This document shows positions 33,013-46,379 of a DNA stretch of 64,000 nt, in pieces; the stretch's first letter is position 1; the number at the start of each line of letters is the position of its first letter. Position numbers and translations under genes: made by a program. The notes under the pieces are model-generated. The model was not told the DNA's origin. It saw only the letters and a program-made list of their open reading frames with translations, and made no database searches. Location: positions 20,447,789-20,511,788 of the forward strand of contig NC_087062.1 of the NCBI RefSeq assembly GCF_963678635.1, in the 5' to 3' direction. The DNA comes from Symsagittifera roscoffensis (Eukaryota > Xenacoelomorpha > Acoela > Convolutidae).

Positions 33013-35700
33013 TTTAGTCTTTTGTTATCTCATCAACGTTTAGGAATGTTAAAATACTAATTTACTGCACAAAATTGTCAAAACTTTTTGGCGGCATTTG
33101 TTTGAGTACAGTAAAACAAAACACGTTTCCTTAACGATTATGTGTTTAAATCAGAAAATGTGCATCAAATGATACTTAAAAAATAGCATAATTATTGGAT
33201 ATATAGCTTAATATTTGAATCAATGTATATCCATCCTTTCAGAATCAGTGGTTATCAAAGAATCAGGAACATTTTGAAGCAAAAAATGTTGCGCACTAAC
33301 GCTAAAACATACTGGCCAAAATACTGTTTGAGATTGAAAGTTTGAAGCTTGCCCCATATAAGTTGAAGTTAAGGCTACTAGACTCACCGCAGAGATTTTT
33401 AGTTCTTGTTGAACGTTCAATTATTCCCTCTTTATTCCGAAGACATCGCTCATTCTCTCGAATCGCTTATTCTCTCAAAATCATTTTCTTGAGTAGAAAA
33501 CTTGCCTTTCGATTGTTGAAGTACACGAAAGCTAAAGATTTTCACAACCCAAATTGGTTCAATTTCATTCGCAATGAAGTTTGTAATTTGGCCATCACTC
33601 TGCCGATTGTTTTCAATTTTTTATAGCTCTTCAGTTTGTAACTTTTGTTCGTTTTTTTTTGTGTTTTCAAAAATTGCATGACATTTTTACCAGTGTTTGA
33701 CATTCAGTTGCAAAAGAAGATATCCAAAGAAGTTAAATGGTCTTCTAGTTAAAGAAGAAAATTGCAACATTTTTCAGACTTCAAACATACGAACATTGGT
33801 AGGAATATTGATATATTATAGACCAATTTACCCGGTACAAAAATTTTGTATGTATCAAGCCTACACTTTATGAGTTTTGTTAACTGCTTTCTGTAGGTTC
33901 CTGCGATGAACACACCACAAATCTCATCAAATCAGTTTGAACATTTGTGTTTACTTTGCATGCAACAAAACAATAAAAATAAAAACCTATCCAATGAGGG
34001 CTAAACATCTTCAAGATATAAAGTCGAAGAAACGGTTCTTGGTTAAAAAAAGTTTAACACGCAAAAATATGAAAATATGTTTTTGTTTGTAAACTTTATC
34101 TCCTCACACGCTATAAAAAACACAAAGTTGGATCCAAATTAATAAGAGCAAAATTGTTTGCTTCAACGCAATCTGAATAATTTGACCTAGTTCAAGTTCA
34201 AATAAAGCAAAAAATATCGGCGTTAGTTAATTTGAGTTATCGTAGTCAAAGTAGTCCCCATTTCGGCGGGGCGACAATTCGTTGCAAGCAACAATTCGTA
34301 ACAAGGTATTGACAAGAAGTACACGCTTCTCCTCATTTAGCTAACTTCTGATCAGAATTAAGATGAGAAAAAGAATTTGAAAAAAACCCCTGCTTTATTT
34401 AAACATTTCAAAAAAATATTCTGAACAGAAATTTTTATTTGATATAAAGTATTTCAGGTCAGAAATCAAGAAATTTCTCGGTACGGGAAGCGTTTTTTGG
34501 TTAATATCATAGGGAGAATACTTAAGGACACGAAACTTTCCAAAAGTTAACAGATGCTGTGAAGCTATACACTTTATTCTTATTTGTTGAAAATTCTATA
34601 ATTGGGGTTTCCAAATCTTACCTGCATTTTTCTGGAATTTAAATATGTTACTTAAATTAATTTGTATAATTATTGATTGCAGGAGTCTGTTTGGTAATTT
34701 TCTATACGAGTTTGCTGTTAATTGAGCTTGTAGTACAGATTAATTTTAGATTTGGAGAAAGCTTGAGAAATTTCTGAATGTCGTCATTATTGGACCACGT
34801 TGCCCGTGCCTACAAAGCTTCAAGGCAGTTGCCAAACGCGATTAACAAGGATCCAAAAAGTTCTGCTGAAAAGTTTTTTACTGATAATCCGGTTATTTAA
34901 GAAAGGAAGATTTAGAAAAGCGTAATCATTGACAAGAACCATTTCAAGAAATTAACTGAAACGAAACGTGGAGAATTATTCAATCAAGGGAAAAATAGCC
35001 GGTTTAAAACTAACTTAGAATTTTAATTTGATCTCAAATTCCATTTTAGTCCAAATTAGTTCAGGTTTATTCATTGCAGTGTTATTTCAGCCCTGAATGA
35101 GAGCAGATTTAGCGCTGATCCACTGTGAAAAAAATTCTGGACCAAAGCTGAATTTTTCTTGATCATGGATAAAAAGCCACTGATTGGGAACAAAAAGGCA
35201 ATGTTACATTTCTTAAAAATTTCTGATCCAGCGATATAATTTTCAAGGACTCAACCCGGGCTCAGATGATCGGGCGATTGTTGCAGGATTTCGTTATAAT
35301 ATAGCGTCGTAGAATCTGTGGTTAGTGATTTGTTCGTTTCCGTTTATCTTTTACTTTTATCTTGTTTATCATAGCAGAACAGATAGCGTTGGGTATATCA
35401 ACGCTTACGTTAACGAACCATGTATCGATCATTTATCCATAACCGGGTTCTTCATTAAAGCTTATTTCTAATTGATGGAACTGCTTTTTGGTAAATTGCT
35501 TCTGTCATCTACAAAATTATTGGCAACAGAAAATGATAATCAAAACACCAAAAAAAGGTAAATTGGCTAGCTGAGCATTTTATTGTTGCACCCAAGTAAA
35601 TTTATAACATGTGGTTGAAACTTGGTTCTATTTTGTACATCCTTAACTGATTTTCTGGTTCAGAATATTCTGTTTCACCTATGTATTTTCTGAATTGGAT
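33013..35700. other. No gene seen
   Basis: A frame at 33342-33626 encodes 94 basic residues without recognisable motifs, and I do not support it as a gene. The remainder is AT-rich. Confidence 0.35.
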
Positions 35701-35707
35701 CTACTTT

Positions 35708-36222
35708 TTTTTCGAACATTGAAAATGGGGAGGAACTTTGTGATCGGGTGGGTTTAAATTTTTTTGTTTTTTTTCTTTTCCACACAAAATCAGGTACCAC
35801 AAAAAATCCATCGGAATTGGTTTAGTGATATATGATATTAAAGCCTTTTCAGTCGTAAGCCGATTATTTGAGAATTTCGAAAAAAAAAGTTTCTTGTTGA
35901 GAAAACTCATTTGAAAATTTCGATATTTGGTCTAGTTTTTGTGCGATTAAGATGAGCGAGCAGGCTTACAAAAGCTAATTTATAATTAATGTAAGCCAAG
36001 AAAACTTCAATTTTTTTCGATTAAAAGTCGTTTTTTGAGTTTTTGAGAATAAAAAACTTTCAAAAATTTCCTTTCAAAACTCGAATAATTTCTGCAAAAA
36101 ATTCAAAAAAGTTTTTAAAACAATTTTTGCAAGATTCTTGAAATATTTAACTATTTGTTTTGTTTTCTAATCATTTTTCAAAAATTGTTTTCTAAACTGC
36201 TTATTTTAATGACTAAGTTCTA
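35708..36222 (+). mobile_element. GTTCCGACC-family interspersed repeat
   Basis: Shares GGGGAGGAACTTTGTGATCGG, GAGCGAGCAGGCTTACAAAAGC and the tail ACTAAGTTC with the 6449 copy. The left terminus is worn. Confidence 0.55.
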
Positions 36223-36767
36223 GTTTTTTGTTCCAGAAAAAACGGTAACACTCTGTGCTACTTCCACAGTAACTGGCTATCCTTGTTTAAGCTTTGTGGA
36301 TTTTTGATAGCCCTACAGTTAATTTTTATTTTTACATCGAGGTTTTGTTCAGTGTTTGAGTCCGCCTTTGCCGTTTCAAATGGATTTAGCTTGTTTTCTG
36401 TAGCTGCAGTGTTTTTTAAATTTTTTAGTGTTAATGACACAGCGGTGATTCAATTGGTAAACTTGTAAAAGCATTCCCGTACTGAACTTTTTGTGCCATT
36501 TCACGGCTGATCATCCATTTAGCAGGGGAGAGAATATTCTCAGGACTGTTCCCCCATTATGCAGGGCTGTTCAGAAGTGAGCATGCGTATTTTTCTACAG
36601 ACATGGTCGTACCTGGATCTTACATGATCAGACCTGAGTGAAACATGTTCATGCCTGCCGCAGACATGATAACGCCTGACTGAAAACTTGACAAATTCAT
36701 ATTTATTTAAACATTACTTCTTATCTTGACTAATTGGTCTTTCTTGTTAAAAATTTCACTTTTTCAG

Positions 36768-37239
36768 ATTTTGTTTGAAATGAGCTTATCCAAATTTACC
36801 TCTTCGAGTCAAATATCTTCAAATGAAGAAAATTATGTCGCATCTACATCCCAAAAAAGAGGACTTCAGGTTAGTTTCAGGGGGTCAACGGGAGGGATAG
36901 TCGAAAAAACTAAGAATCCCCGGTTTGAACTATAAAGCATTGAATTGAAGCAATTCGTCACAAAATTTTTTGGCCAATAACCCTTCAATTTTCGCGAACC
37001 AGTAGCCGCAATAATTGCGAATAAATTAAAAAGATTTGATTGGTTGATACTGATGATCTCATTGAATAAATTAACAACAAATGTGCGACTACTTTTTAAC
37101 GCATGATTTTTGTCTAGTTTTATTTGTTAAGCATTTATTTAAAGTGATGAATTTTTGACTAACAATTAGCTTATGTTGACAGGAAACAGAGAAAAGTATC
37201 CACACGCCCCGCTACCAACGACTCCCTGCTGGCAATTAA
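36768..37239 (+). CDS. Possible two-exon gene fragment, unknown product
   Basis: 36768-36869 has a TTTTTCAG acceptor and a CAG/GTTAGT donor and encodes a Ser-rich stretch beginning at or before ATG 36780. It joins in phase 0 to 37183 (TTGACAG acceptor), whose GC-richer start gives ETEKSIHTPRYQRLPAGN and a TAA at 37237-37239. Another frame of the second exon (REKYPHAPLPTTPCWQLKKD) is equally plausible, so the model is uncertain. No homologue recognised. Confidence 0.3.
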
Positions 37240-37418
37240 AGAAAGATGCATCTAACCGCTACAGTAAATTTTCAACAAAAAACTTCACCAATGTCAAAAA
37301 AAATCAGAAAAAAAACTTAAAATTTGAAGTAAAGTGTCACATTATCAAGCTGAGTTTATGATGTTGTTACAATTTAACCATTTCTTTAATTATCTTATAT
37401 TACTGAAGATAACGATTT

Positions 37419-37586
37419 GAGCATATTCGGTTCAGGCATGGTCATGTATCCTGCAGGTGTGAGCATGTTTAGTTCAGGTATGATCATGTATCCTGCAGGT
37501 GTGAGCATGTTTAGTTCAGGTATGATCATGCATCCTGCAGGTGTGAGCATGTTCAGTTCAGGCATGATCATGCATGCTGCAGGTGT
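37419..37586. repeat. Eight-copy 21-bp tandem array
   Basis: Two alternating 21-bp forms, GAGCATGTTTAGTTCAGGTAT and GATCATGTATCCTGCAGGTGT (each differing slightly between copies), make four 42-bp units. Because 21 is a multiple of three, both strands stay open, which creates false repetitive frames. Confidence 0.9.
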
Positions 37587-37679
37587 GAGCATATCTTCAG
37601 TTAGCACACCTGATGCAGGTCTGATGCAGGTATGTGCATGCCGAATATAGACATGCTGCATATCTGTTACAGACATGAA

Positions 37680-38740
37680 TTTTGCATGATTTTACAATGA
37701 TCAGATATGATTATGGCCAAAAAGTTCGGTACGGGTTGTATAAAACGTGACAATTTGACTGTCTAATAAAGTAAAATCTCACATTTCTAATGTAAAAAGT
37801 TGTTTTGACTTTTTTAAGCGTTCTTTGTAGAGTTTTCGTGCCTATGAACCTGAATTTTTCGTATTGTTTATCTATTTAGTTATTGTTTTCTATTAAACTT
37901 GATTCTGGTTAATATTGATTTTTTTTCTGACTTGTGAAAGTTGAATGTGAAGGTTGTTCTCTACAGGGGTTGTTTTTTTGTACCACTAAATTTGAGAAAA
38001 ATTTTTGTATTCGGTTTTTTTCATGCATTATCAAGTAAATTGAAACAAAATCCTTAAACCTCTTTTTAGTCGTTTTCGCCTCAACATCTCCAGTGGATAA
38101 TTCGAAAACTTTCATCATTTTGAGAAAAATTGTTTCAAAATTGGAAGAATTGTCGTGCAAATACAGCCATCCAGCATGTTCACAATACGGGGATGAGTTT
38201 TGTTTTGTCGAATATGCCAAAACGTCGTTTTTCCAGATCTTCTGATCACACTACAACAAAAATGCAGCGAGAGAGGTTAAAAAACTGAGTTTTTAAATTT
38301 TTTGTCGTCGGAATTTTCATTGCAAATGGTTATCATTGCCAATTTTTATTGCAAATTTTCATTGCACAGGTTCTCAGGCTATTCATGCGAATGAATTGTA
38401 TGCAAGTTTAAATTTCAGTGATAGGTTGTCCAGAAACCAATTGCAGATAGGATTTAACATGGAGGCAGTTCTTCTGAACAGCTAAAAAAATTATCCGTCA
38501 AGTCAATATTTGGGTGTCTAATTTTATTTTAGAAATCTTATTTTTGATCACGAACAAGAGAATAGCTGGCAAGATTGTATCTACTAAAAAGAAAACTTGG
38601 TCGTTAAAAGCAAAAATTTGAACGTACTAGTTCTAAAAGGTTTCTACCCAGGGCCAATTACGAAGTGGGAGAGGAATTAGTACCTGTGGGTATTGCACAC
38701 TGTTTATGTTTATCGCGATTGGTTAGTAATTCGATTGCTA
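37680..38740. other. No gene seen
   Basis: The frame at 38220-37909 (minus, 103 codons) has no recognisable motif and no clear splice context. Confidence 0.35.
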
Positions 38741-38942
38741 GGCTCTTTTTCCTTTCCCCCACCTGCAAAATTTTACAAAAAAATTTTTTGTTCACATTGT
38801 CTGATTGTGATCAAAAATGGACATGCAGACTAGTTAGGCCATGACAAACATATTTTTTCTTCATAATTAACCTGATAAAAATACTCGTTAGAGCATAAAA
38901 TTGATGCTCGTGTGAGGTGGGGGTGGGGGAGGAAAAAGAGCC
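38741..38942. mobile_element. GGCTCTTTTCC-family element
   Basis: Ends GGCTCTTTTTCCTTTCCCCC and GGAAAAAGAGCC. Flanks GATTGCTA and GATTCCTA agree at 7 of 8 bases, an aged 8-bp target duplication. Its interior is closest to the 7998-8207 copy. Confidence 0.8.
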
Positions 38943-40106
38943 GATTCCTAGATCAAATTGTAATGATTCAGAACTTATAAGTCCTGGGTCATTTTTAGTG
39001 CTTGAGTGTGAACTGGACACATTTGCAATGAATGCTTTTTAATTACTACAAAGAAGTATATTTAGATCAATTAGTACCAATAGCAGTATCGACAGAAGCC
39101 TCAATGAACTTGGGTTCAAATTTTAACATAAAAATTTGTTTGTATTACCTTTTAAAAAGTTTTGAGCAGGCCAATTGGTAAGTTTAAGATATATTAAAAC
39201 TTATTGGAACAGTTGATATTGAGGCAATTTGAATAGTTTTTTCTTCTTGCTTTCAGCTGGACTTAAATTAGTTTTGAGTAATATAGGTTCACAGAAAATA
39301 CTGCGAAGATAGAAAACCGAGAACAGGTTTTTGGCTCAGTTTTGGTAAACTATTCGAGTAAATGGGCACTTTAAAAACATCAGTTGTCTTTTGAGCCAGA
39401 CTAATCAGCGTAACTCAGAAAAGTTTTCCTCTGTAGCTGATTATGAAACACTATTAAGTCGCAAAAGTGTTCTTTCCTGCTTTTGATTTTCTTAGACAGA
39501 CTTTTATTTTTTAAAACTAAACGGTTCTAAGGAAGATGTTTTTTTTTTAATTTCATATGACTTGTCTCCTTGAATCCTTTTTGTCCTAGATGTACCAGGC
39601 TGTAGAAGCTCTATCTATAAATTTAAACTTTTCTTAAATTTTTTTAAAAAATTTTCATGCTTCTTGGTCGCACCAGATGAGTTGATTTTTATTTGATCCA
39701 TTTTTTTTTCAATAGATCTCGATGAATATGTAGAGGGAAACTGGTTTCGCGGGGTGAAAACAGAATTATACAATACCGATCAGAAGGCAAACCGCGCTGC
39801 TTGAAATTTGAAAACTCTTTGTGGCGTTGGTAGATGAAACGTGATTGATTGTTGAGTATCAATGCTCTACAGGAATAATATATTACTATTAAAAAAGACT
39901 GCTATAATCAAGATTGCGTTATAAATTCTATAGAGTAGTTCAAAATAAAATAATTGATGAAATTTTCGGAAAAAAAAACAGAAAAAAATCAGATTTTTTC
40001 TTAGTTTTTTTTGAAACTCATCCCCCACAAAGTACAAAGTGATACTTTGCGTTTGGCAAAATATCAAATAGGCCAACTAGCAGATCCTATTAAAAAGACC
40101 AAAGTA
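38943..40106. other. No gene seen
   Basis: AT-rich sequence without supported features. Confidence 0.35.
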
Positions 40107-40805
40107 CAGTGCTGATTTAAATTAACCAGACACAATGGAAAACATTTGAAATTTCAAACCCCTTTTTCTCAAACTTTGTCAAGATTAGACAATTATGTGA
40201 AGAGAACAAGGGTTGCTCAGATTTTTATGGTGCAATTTGTGTTTCCATATTCGCAGCCAAAGCGTTTTTTCCCCAGAAATGGATCATTTTGGCTTTTTTT
40301 CAATTAATCAAGATTTACGCTGCTATAACCAAGTTGATTGATGAAAAAATTTTATCAAAAGAAGGTTCGTATACAACTCAACAAACTCTGCAAGGATAAA
40401 ACTGTCAAAAACTAGGTAAAACTTTTAAAATTTGTTTTTAAGCAAAGACTTTAGTTTTTATTTAGTGAATGTGACATTTTTTGGCTATCAACCAAAAATG
40501 TATTCTTTTAAAAACGTTTTTCGAAATTTTATTCTTCTAAAACTTTGTTGAGCTGTGCAAGAGGCTTTCTTTGATTTGATTTTTCTTCAAATTAATCTGG
40601 TAGTTTTAGTGTAAACATCCTAAATAGTTAAAAATGTCAAATTGACTCATATGTGAGGTAAATTTTTGGATGCGCATTTCAAAAAAAATTTGCACCATAA
40701 TAACTCAGTTCTCTTCTTTTTTGTCTATCATAACCCACTTTGAGAAAAATGCGTTTCATTCTACAATTTTTGTTCCTCCTGTCCAGATATTTTAAATCAG
40801 CACTA
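40107..40805. mobile_element. CAGTGCTGATTT foldback element, diverged
   Basis: Starts CAGTGCTGATTTAAATTAAC and ends TTTAAATCAGCACTA, with TA at 40105-40106 and 40806-40807. Arms are more diverged than in the 30610 copy. Confidence 0.8.
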
Positions 40806-40897
40806 TATTAAATAGTTCAACTAGCCTGTTTTGTATGGGACTGTTTTGTACAGGCACGGCCACGCTTGTTCCATTGCTTGTTCATCTATTGCTTGTT

Positions 40898-40976
40898 CAT
40901 TGCCCAAACTGCTAGATAAAAAGTCGAAATTTGTCTGGATATAAAAAGCCACTTTATCGAAAATAGTCGGAACAAT
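40898..40976 (-). mobile_element. Degenerate Helentron-like 5' fragment, reverse
   Basis: Inverse of GTTCCGACTATTTTCGAT...CAGACAAATTTCGACTTTTT, the first part of the HINE family. Confidence 0.5.
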
Positions 40977-42119
40977 AAATATAGATTTAGAAACTTAATG
41001 AACATGAAATCTAATCCGGTTGCAACAGATAAAAAAATAAATACTCAATTTTTCCATCTGCCTCCTACCTCCATACACCGAAAATGATTGTAATAAGTAC
41101 TCTGGCTCATTACAATTCCAGACAATTGGTACAGATAGCATTTTTTCGAGAGACTGAAAACTTTCATATATTTTTTTAAATTGAAAAAACCTCTGTTTTC
41201 GGCGAAAACCCTAATTTTTTGTTTCTGACCGTTACCAAACACCTCATCTGTTTAAAAACCACCAATAAATTACGACCGGCAAAAAACGCCTAAATTTACG
41301 ACCGGCGATTTTGTGATACCTCTACGATATCAAACGCGCATGTTTTGACGCTTTTGGTGCTTGTAATTCTGATAGGAGTATTTCAGCCCCATTTAATTTA
41401 ATGTTGACCTGGTTTAATGAAGCGAAGCGAAATTCAATCTGCACTGTTTGCTTCCACTACATTTGCTCATTGCCTTTTATCCGTTTTCTGTTCATTTTAA
41501 TTCAGTCTAGACCTCCTTCCGACAATGAAATCCGACAAAACTTGAGCGCCTACCTGAAAAAAAAATTTTAAGTGCATTTTTATTATAATTGTTTTTTTTT
41601 TCACTAAACTTCAATTCGACCATAAGTCCGACAATGGATTTTTGGTCGATCATAACATCTGGCTCGACGACTTCGATCAAAACATGAAGTCGAAATCTCG
41701 ATCCGGCAAGTACTCTAGGTTCCTATTATGTTCAAACTAACACGTTGGATTGCAACTAACTCCTCTAATTGAGAATTTGGGGCCCAATATTCCTTATTAT
41801 GATCTTATTATTTAAGTTATGATCTTATTTTTAGCTCCTAATCTTGTACATAACCATACCTAAAGGTAAATGAATTGCATACTAAATTTAAACATGACCT
41901 TGGTACATGTTTTGATACTGAGCTTAGTTGGATCAATAGCTACTATTGCTTGGAAGACCGATCGGGCTTTTACTTGGGCCCAGTATATTGTCTCTTTTTG
42001 TGGGAAAAAAAAATCATTAAAATGCCTTTAGTTTTTCCGGGTTCTCAAATTTAGCTACTCAAAGCATGAGAATTCATTTTTGCTCGAACTAAGAAGCTTA
42101 AAAAAAGATTTGAGTTATT
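40977..42119. other. No gene seen
   Basis: AT-rich, no supported feature. Confidence 0.35.
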
Positions 42120-42640
42120 GTTCCGACTTTCGATACGAAAGTCACGGAATATTTGTACTCGGGGTGGGTTTTTTTTTTCTTCAGACAAATTTTGACTTTT
42201 AAACTAGCCACTTTTGACGGATTTTTTTTAAATCATTCGAAAGGTATTGTTGTCTTGAGCTTAAATTTGAAAAGATATTTCACCTGTGATTATTTTTCGT
42301 AAAGTTACGGGGGTTTAAAGATTGCCAATTTGGGACAATTAACGCGCGATATATTTCGCGCTATTAACACGTAAGCGGAGAGTTAATCCGTCTTAGAAAC
42401 CGTTCCAAATTGGTTGAAAGAAGCTTATTTGCCATAATTGATTTGTTACAAGGAGCGAAATCTATCCTTTTGTACTTAATATGGCGTGTGGGGTGATGAT
42501 TTTTAATTTAAAAAAATTCAAATTTTAGAAAAAAAAATTTTCATTTTGTTTTATTTAATTTAATTTTTTCAATGTTATTACTGCTTTTAAATGTAGGCAG
42601 TCGGAACACTCAGGGCTTCGCCCTGATACGAGCAGTCTTG
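42120..42640 (+). mobile_element. Helentron-like (HINE) element, full length
   Basis: GTTCCGACTTTCGATACGAA to CAGTCGGAACACTCAGGGCT, TCGCCCTG and ACGAGCAGTCTTG. A 12-bp GCCATTTTGGCC segment of the core is shortened. Confidence 0.9.
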
Positions 42641-42809
42641 TTTGAGATTATGTTTATCCATTTCCCAAAAACATTCCGTAAGATTCCGTAACTGAAATTC
42701 TCAAAATTCTCTGGTTAGCTTTTAATATAAAAGGTTTAAAAAGTTTTACAAAAATTGTTGGCAAAAAAGTTTTATAATAATTTGTACAACCCGTCCTTTC
42801 GATTATGTC

Positions 42810-43079
42810 TCGGTGATATATTACAATAGGTGGTAATTTAAAGTTAAATAGCTGGATCGCTTTTTGTTATACTTCGCACAGTTTATATAATTTATTTCAA
42901 AAGCCAAAAATTTGAGTGTTTGAGTAACATTTCATCTAGCAAATTACTGTATTTACAAACACTATCTTAGCAGCGTGTACAAATGATTGGAAATGAAATG
43001 ACTATATTATGCATTGTAGTTCTCAATTTTAATACATGCACTATAATTAAAATTACAACCTATTGTAATATATCACCGA
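42810..43079. mobile_element. Small inverted-repeat element (TCGGTGATATATTAC ends)
   Basis: TCGGTGATATATTACAATAG at the left is exactly inverse to CTATTGTAATATATCACCGA at the right, with one mismatch in the next ~12 bases. It is 270 bp long and non-coding, with no clear target duplication. Confidence 0.75.
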
Positions 43080-43135
43080 ATATTTTTGCAATTATAGCTC
43101 TATTTTGTCTAAATTTTGACATATGCAGTCGGGGC

Positions 43136-43505
43136 TGATTTAGGAGGGGGTGGGGTGGTGTTGTCGGTAGGGGGGTTACACCTTCCTTCACGGATTCGAC
43201 CCCTTGTCGACCCAAAGGGTCCCCTTTAAACTATTTTGATGAGATATCCATTTTAGGTGACGGACCCTTAAAAAATTGTAAAAGCGCCTTTGGGGCCAAT
43301 ATATTTTAATGGTGAGGGGAGAGCGCGCGCCAAAAAAACGCAGTTTTGAGGTTAAAGTTTTCCGAAAAGTGCCTCAAAACGCCTTTTTTGGCATGTTTTT
43401 TTTTCAAAATTTTGCCTGCGACGCAGAAAACTTGGCCAAAACAGTGTCTTTTGAGTGCTTTGGCAGAGGTCGACAAAGTTCCCAGCGTTTATTACAGCAA
43501 CAGAA
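43136..43505. mobile_element. CAGGGGCGGAT-family element, 3' end lost
   Basis: CAGTCGGGGCTGATTTAGG, GGATTCGACCCCTTGTCGAC, CAAAGGGTCCCC, GAGAGCGCGCGCC and TTTGCCTGCGACGCAG match the family in order. Confidence 0.65.
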
Positions 43506-46379
43506 AAATGATTTTGGAAAAAGTTCGGAAAACTAAAGAGTGATTTGTTTTATAGAGCTCTAAAAAGCCTTTGAGATAATCGAGCATACTATTCCGCTGA
43601 AATATTCAAAAACTATGATTTTTATGGCATATGATACATTCTACCATAGTCATTTATGGCTTCACTCGAGATTTCTTGCAAACACACAAGAAAGTGGAAT
43701 AGAAAACTTTAGGCGAGAAAAAACGTGAACACACTTTCAGAGTTTATGCGCAGTAAAAATCTATTTTTTAAACGGTTAGCAACACCTCCTTGAAAACCAT
43801 AATAAGATCTTTCAACCCCGAGTTTAATTTAGATCAATTATGCTGCGTGTATGCGTGCAAAATACTCAATTCTGTCAGGCTGAAAATTTTGCTTTAGAAT
43901 TCCATTGATGTTTTCTTGGAGGGGGGTTAAATAGGGGATTAACATGGTCCAACATTCCATATAACTGTCAAGACTAATATGTTTTTACTAGAAAAGAGGT
44001 TTAAAAAATCAGTACCTGCATAAAAACAAAAAAGATCAGAATGGGTTTATGTCAGTAGACCGTTTCCGTGGTACTTAATTTTGCTTGGTAAACAAAAAAA
44101 AACATTCGAATACAAATGCCAATAGACCGAACAATAAAAAATCATATTATTTCTAAAGTTTTTGGAACTGTTTTTATGCGCCAACTGTGCTATTGTTTTA
44201 AATCAGGCCTCTTTATTTCATTCTGAAACTTTTTGTTTTTTTTGTCTGTTTTCAGTTTCAAAAAACTTCCTCCGCATCTCAAGTGCAGGATGTGTCTAAA
44301 ATTCCTGTTCCTTTTAAAGCATTGTCAATTTTAAACCTACCCACATCTTAATCAGTTAAAGTGTGATAATATAATTTAGCCCTGTCAAATAGTGGCAAAT
44401 CTATAATTGCAATGTAACAAATATCCGCTCATCTTCAACTTCAATCCATCTTCAAATTTTCAGCCCCCTCCCTCCAACCTATTTCCTCATTTGAGTCCAT
44501 TATAGCCCCGGGATCATTTAACAGAAGAGTTTGTCCAAAATTTTCAAATAGCAGAAATTTTCAAAGCAGAATTTGCTTCTACAGAATATGCTTTATTCGT
44601 ATCTTTAATCTATGGATGTACTTTTGAATCATTCTGATGATTTTTTTGTAATGGAAGAAGTTTTTAATATAAAAATTTTACCACTCATGTTAAGAAAAAT
44701 AATTTTTACCATTCTAGTTATTGAAACTTAGCATGCCTCCAGATCTGGAACAAAAAAATGCAACTGAAACTTAATCGCCTGAAAATGCGGAGGATCCGCG
44801 CTTAATTCATAAACTGCGCACAGTGAAAGTACTAGATGCAATAAATACCCTTTTGAATAGCACTTTAAGCAAAAACAGAGCTTTCAGACCGGTTATGCTA
44901 ATCGCACTTGTTCTTATCGGGTAATTTACGCAAAAGACGCTCAACGATGTTCAACTGCATTTAAGTCACTAATGCTCCTCAAATGAAGTGTGTTAAAATT
45001 TTTCCACCACAGGACCACTTTTGCTATCATATTTTACTAAATATAATTTTCGCTAGATCGCTAACACCTCCCTACAAATGGGCTTCCTTTAACCCAGCCT
45101 ACCTGTTCAACTCACTTGAAACTAAAAACCTTTTGTTGTTCACATTATCTCTATTCTCTACTTTTCTTTCCCTCAAGCAGGAAAATGTAAGTTAAAATAC
45201 GTGAGATCGTCTCAATATCGCGGCGATGTAATTACTTGAAAATTGACCAAGCGTAAAAACAGTTGCTCGGGCTTGAAAACCGTAAAAAACGCACACATTC
45301 TTAAACATATACATCTCAAGCATCGCACTGTTTATAACCAATCCATTGGCTTTTTAAACTCATCGCGAAAATGGTTAGTTTTTCTTTTGGTTTTTTGTTG
45401 CATACTGCATACCTATTGTTTTGTTTGTTCATGACTTTAAGTTATGGATGTATGATTTTGTTTAGGGAATTGTAAGAAAGTTCGCGATTTGATCGGAATC
45501 CGCAGCTAATCCGGCTCACACTCCAGAGATCTCCTCTGGAAAAATAGAAAAAAAAGAGCAAATCTGCAATTAGCGGCAAATTTTCATCCATTCTTTTCTG
45601 TTACTCTCCCTCTATTTTGATAGCCTTAGGAGCTCTGCTATCTGCATTTCCTTAATTCTCCTCAAATCCCCCCATAAACCACGGCAGCAGACATGTTAGC
45701 CATTTCCCATTAGAAACGTTTATAGACTCTTTGTCCAAGTTCTATATCTGATCTATGTTTGCTAAATTATTTTCGAAAGAAGCAAAAAAACTGCTACATT
45801 GTTTCAATTTAGTATCGCTTTATAAAACTGTAAGTCTTCGAGTCTTTTACATCTCTTAACTATGGTCATTTAGTTTCTTCTCAAAATTTACCGACTAGAT
45901 TTGTTGAGAAATACAAATTGAGCAAATTATGGACATATAAGATCTTCAGTGCTTCAGGAGATCTCAAAAGGCAATTTTGGTTGCCTCCAAAAGTATCTGA
46001 ACACAACCACTTAAAAAAAAGATTTTTTTTTTCCAAATCGAGTCGTTTTTTTTTTGGTGTCGAGAGGATCTTAAAGACTGGCTGAAACTTGGACATATTT
46101 GACAGATTAAGTGACTTTTAGAGATATTTCAAAACAGTTTTCACCCAAAAAAAGTATATAAAAAAAATGAAAATCTCGAAAAAAAATTTTTTTTAAAATT
46201 GTTTGCTGGATTTTTTTGGTTGACTTAAATTTTCAGACTTTTTTATCAATAACTTTTTTCTAATCAAATGTTAAAAACAAGACAAAACTGGACTTTTTTG
46301 CTCTCTGAATAGCTTGCTCGCTCGCTTGCTAGAAGTTAGGCTAAAATATTAAAAATAAGTTTTCCAAACTGGCTTTTCT
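43506..46379. other. No supported gene
   Basis: A TTTTCAG acceptor at about 44258 opens a short frame ending before 44355, and 45040-45180 is slightly more GC-rich, but neither gives a recognisable product. Otherwise AT-rich. Confidence 0.3.

Noticed and set aside
33342-33626. 94-codon basic frame
   Set aside because: No recognisable domain and no clear start, splice or composition signal.
37419-37586. CRISPR-like regular repeats
   Set aside because: Direct tandem repeats without spacers in an intron-containing animal genome.
37395-37676. Repetitive protein frames on both strands
   Set aside because: Produced by the 21-bp tandem array, which keeps every multiple-of-three frame open; no splice or start context.
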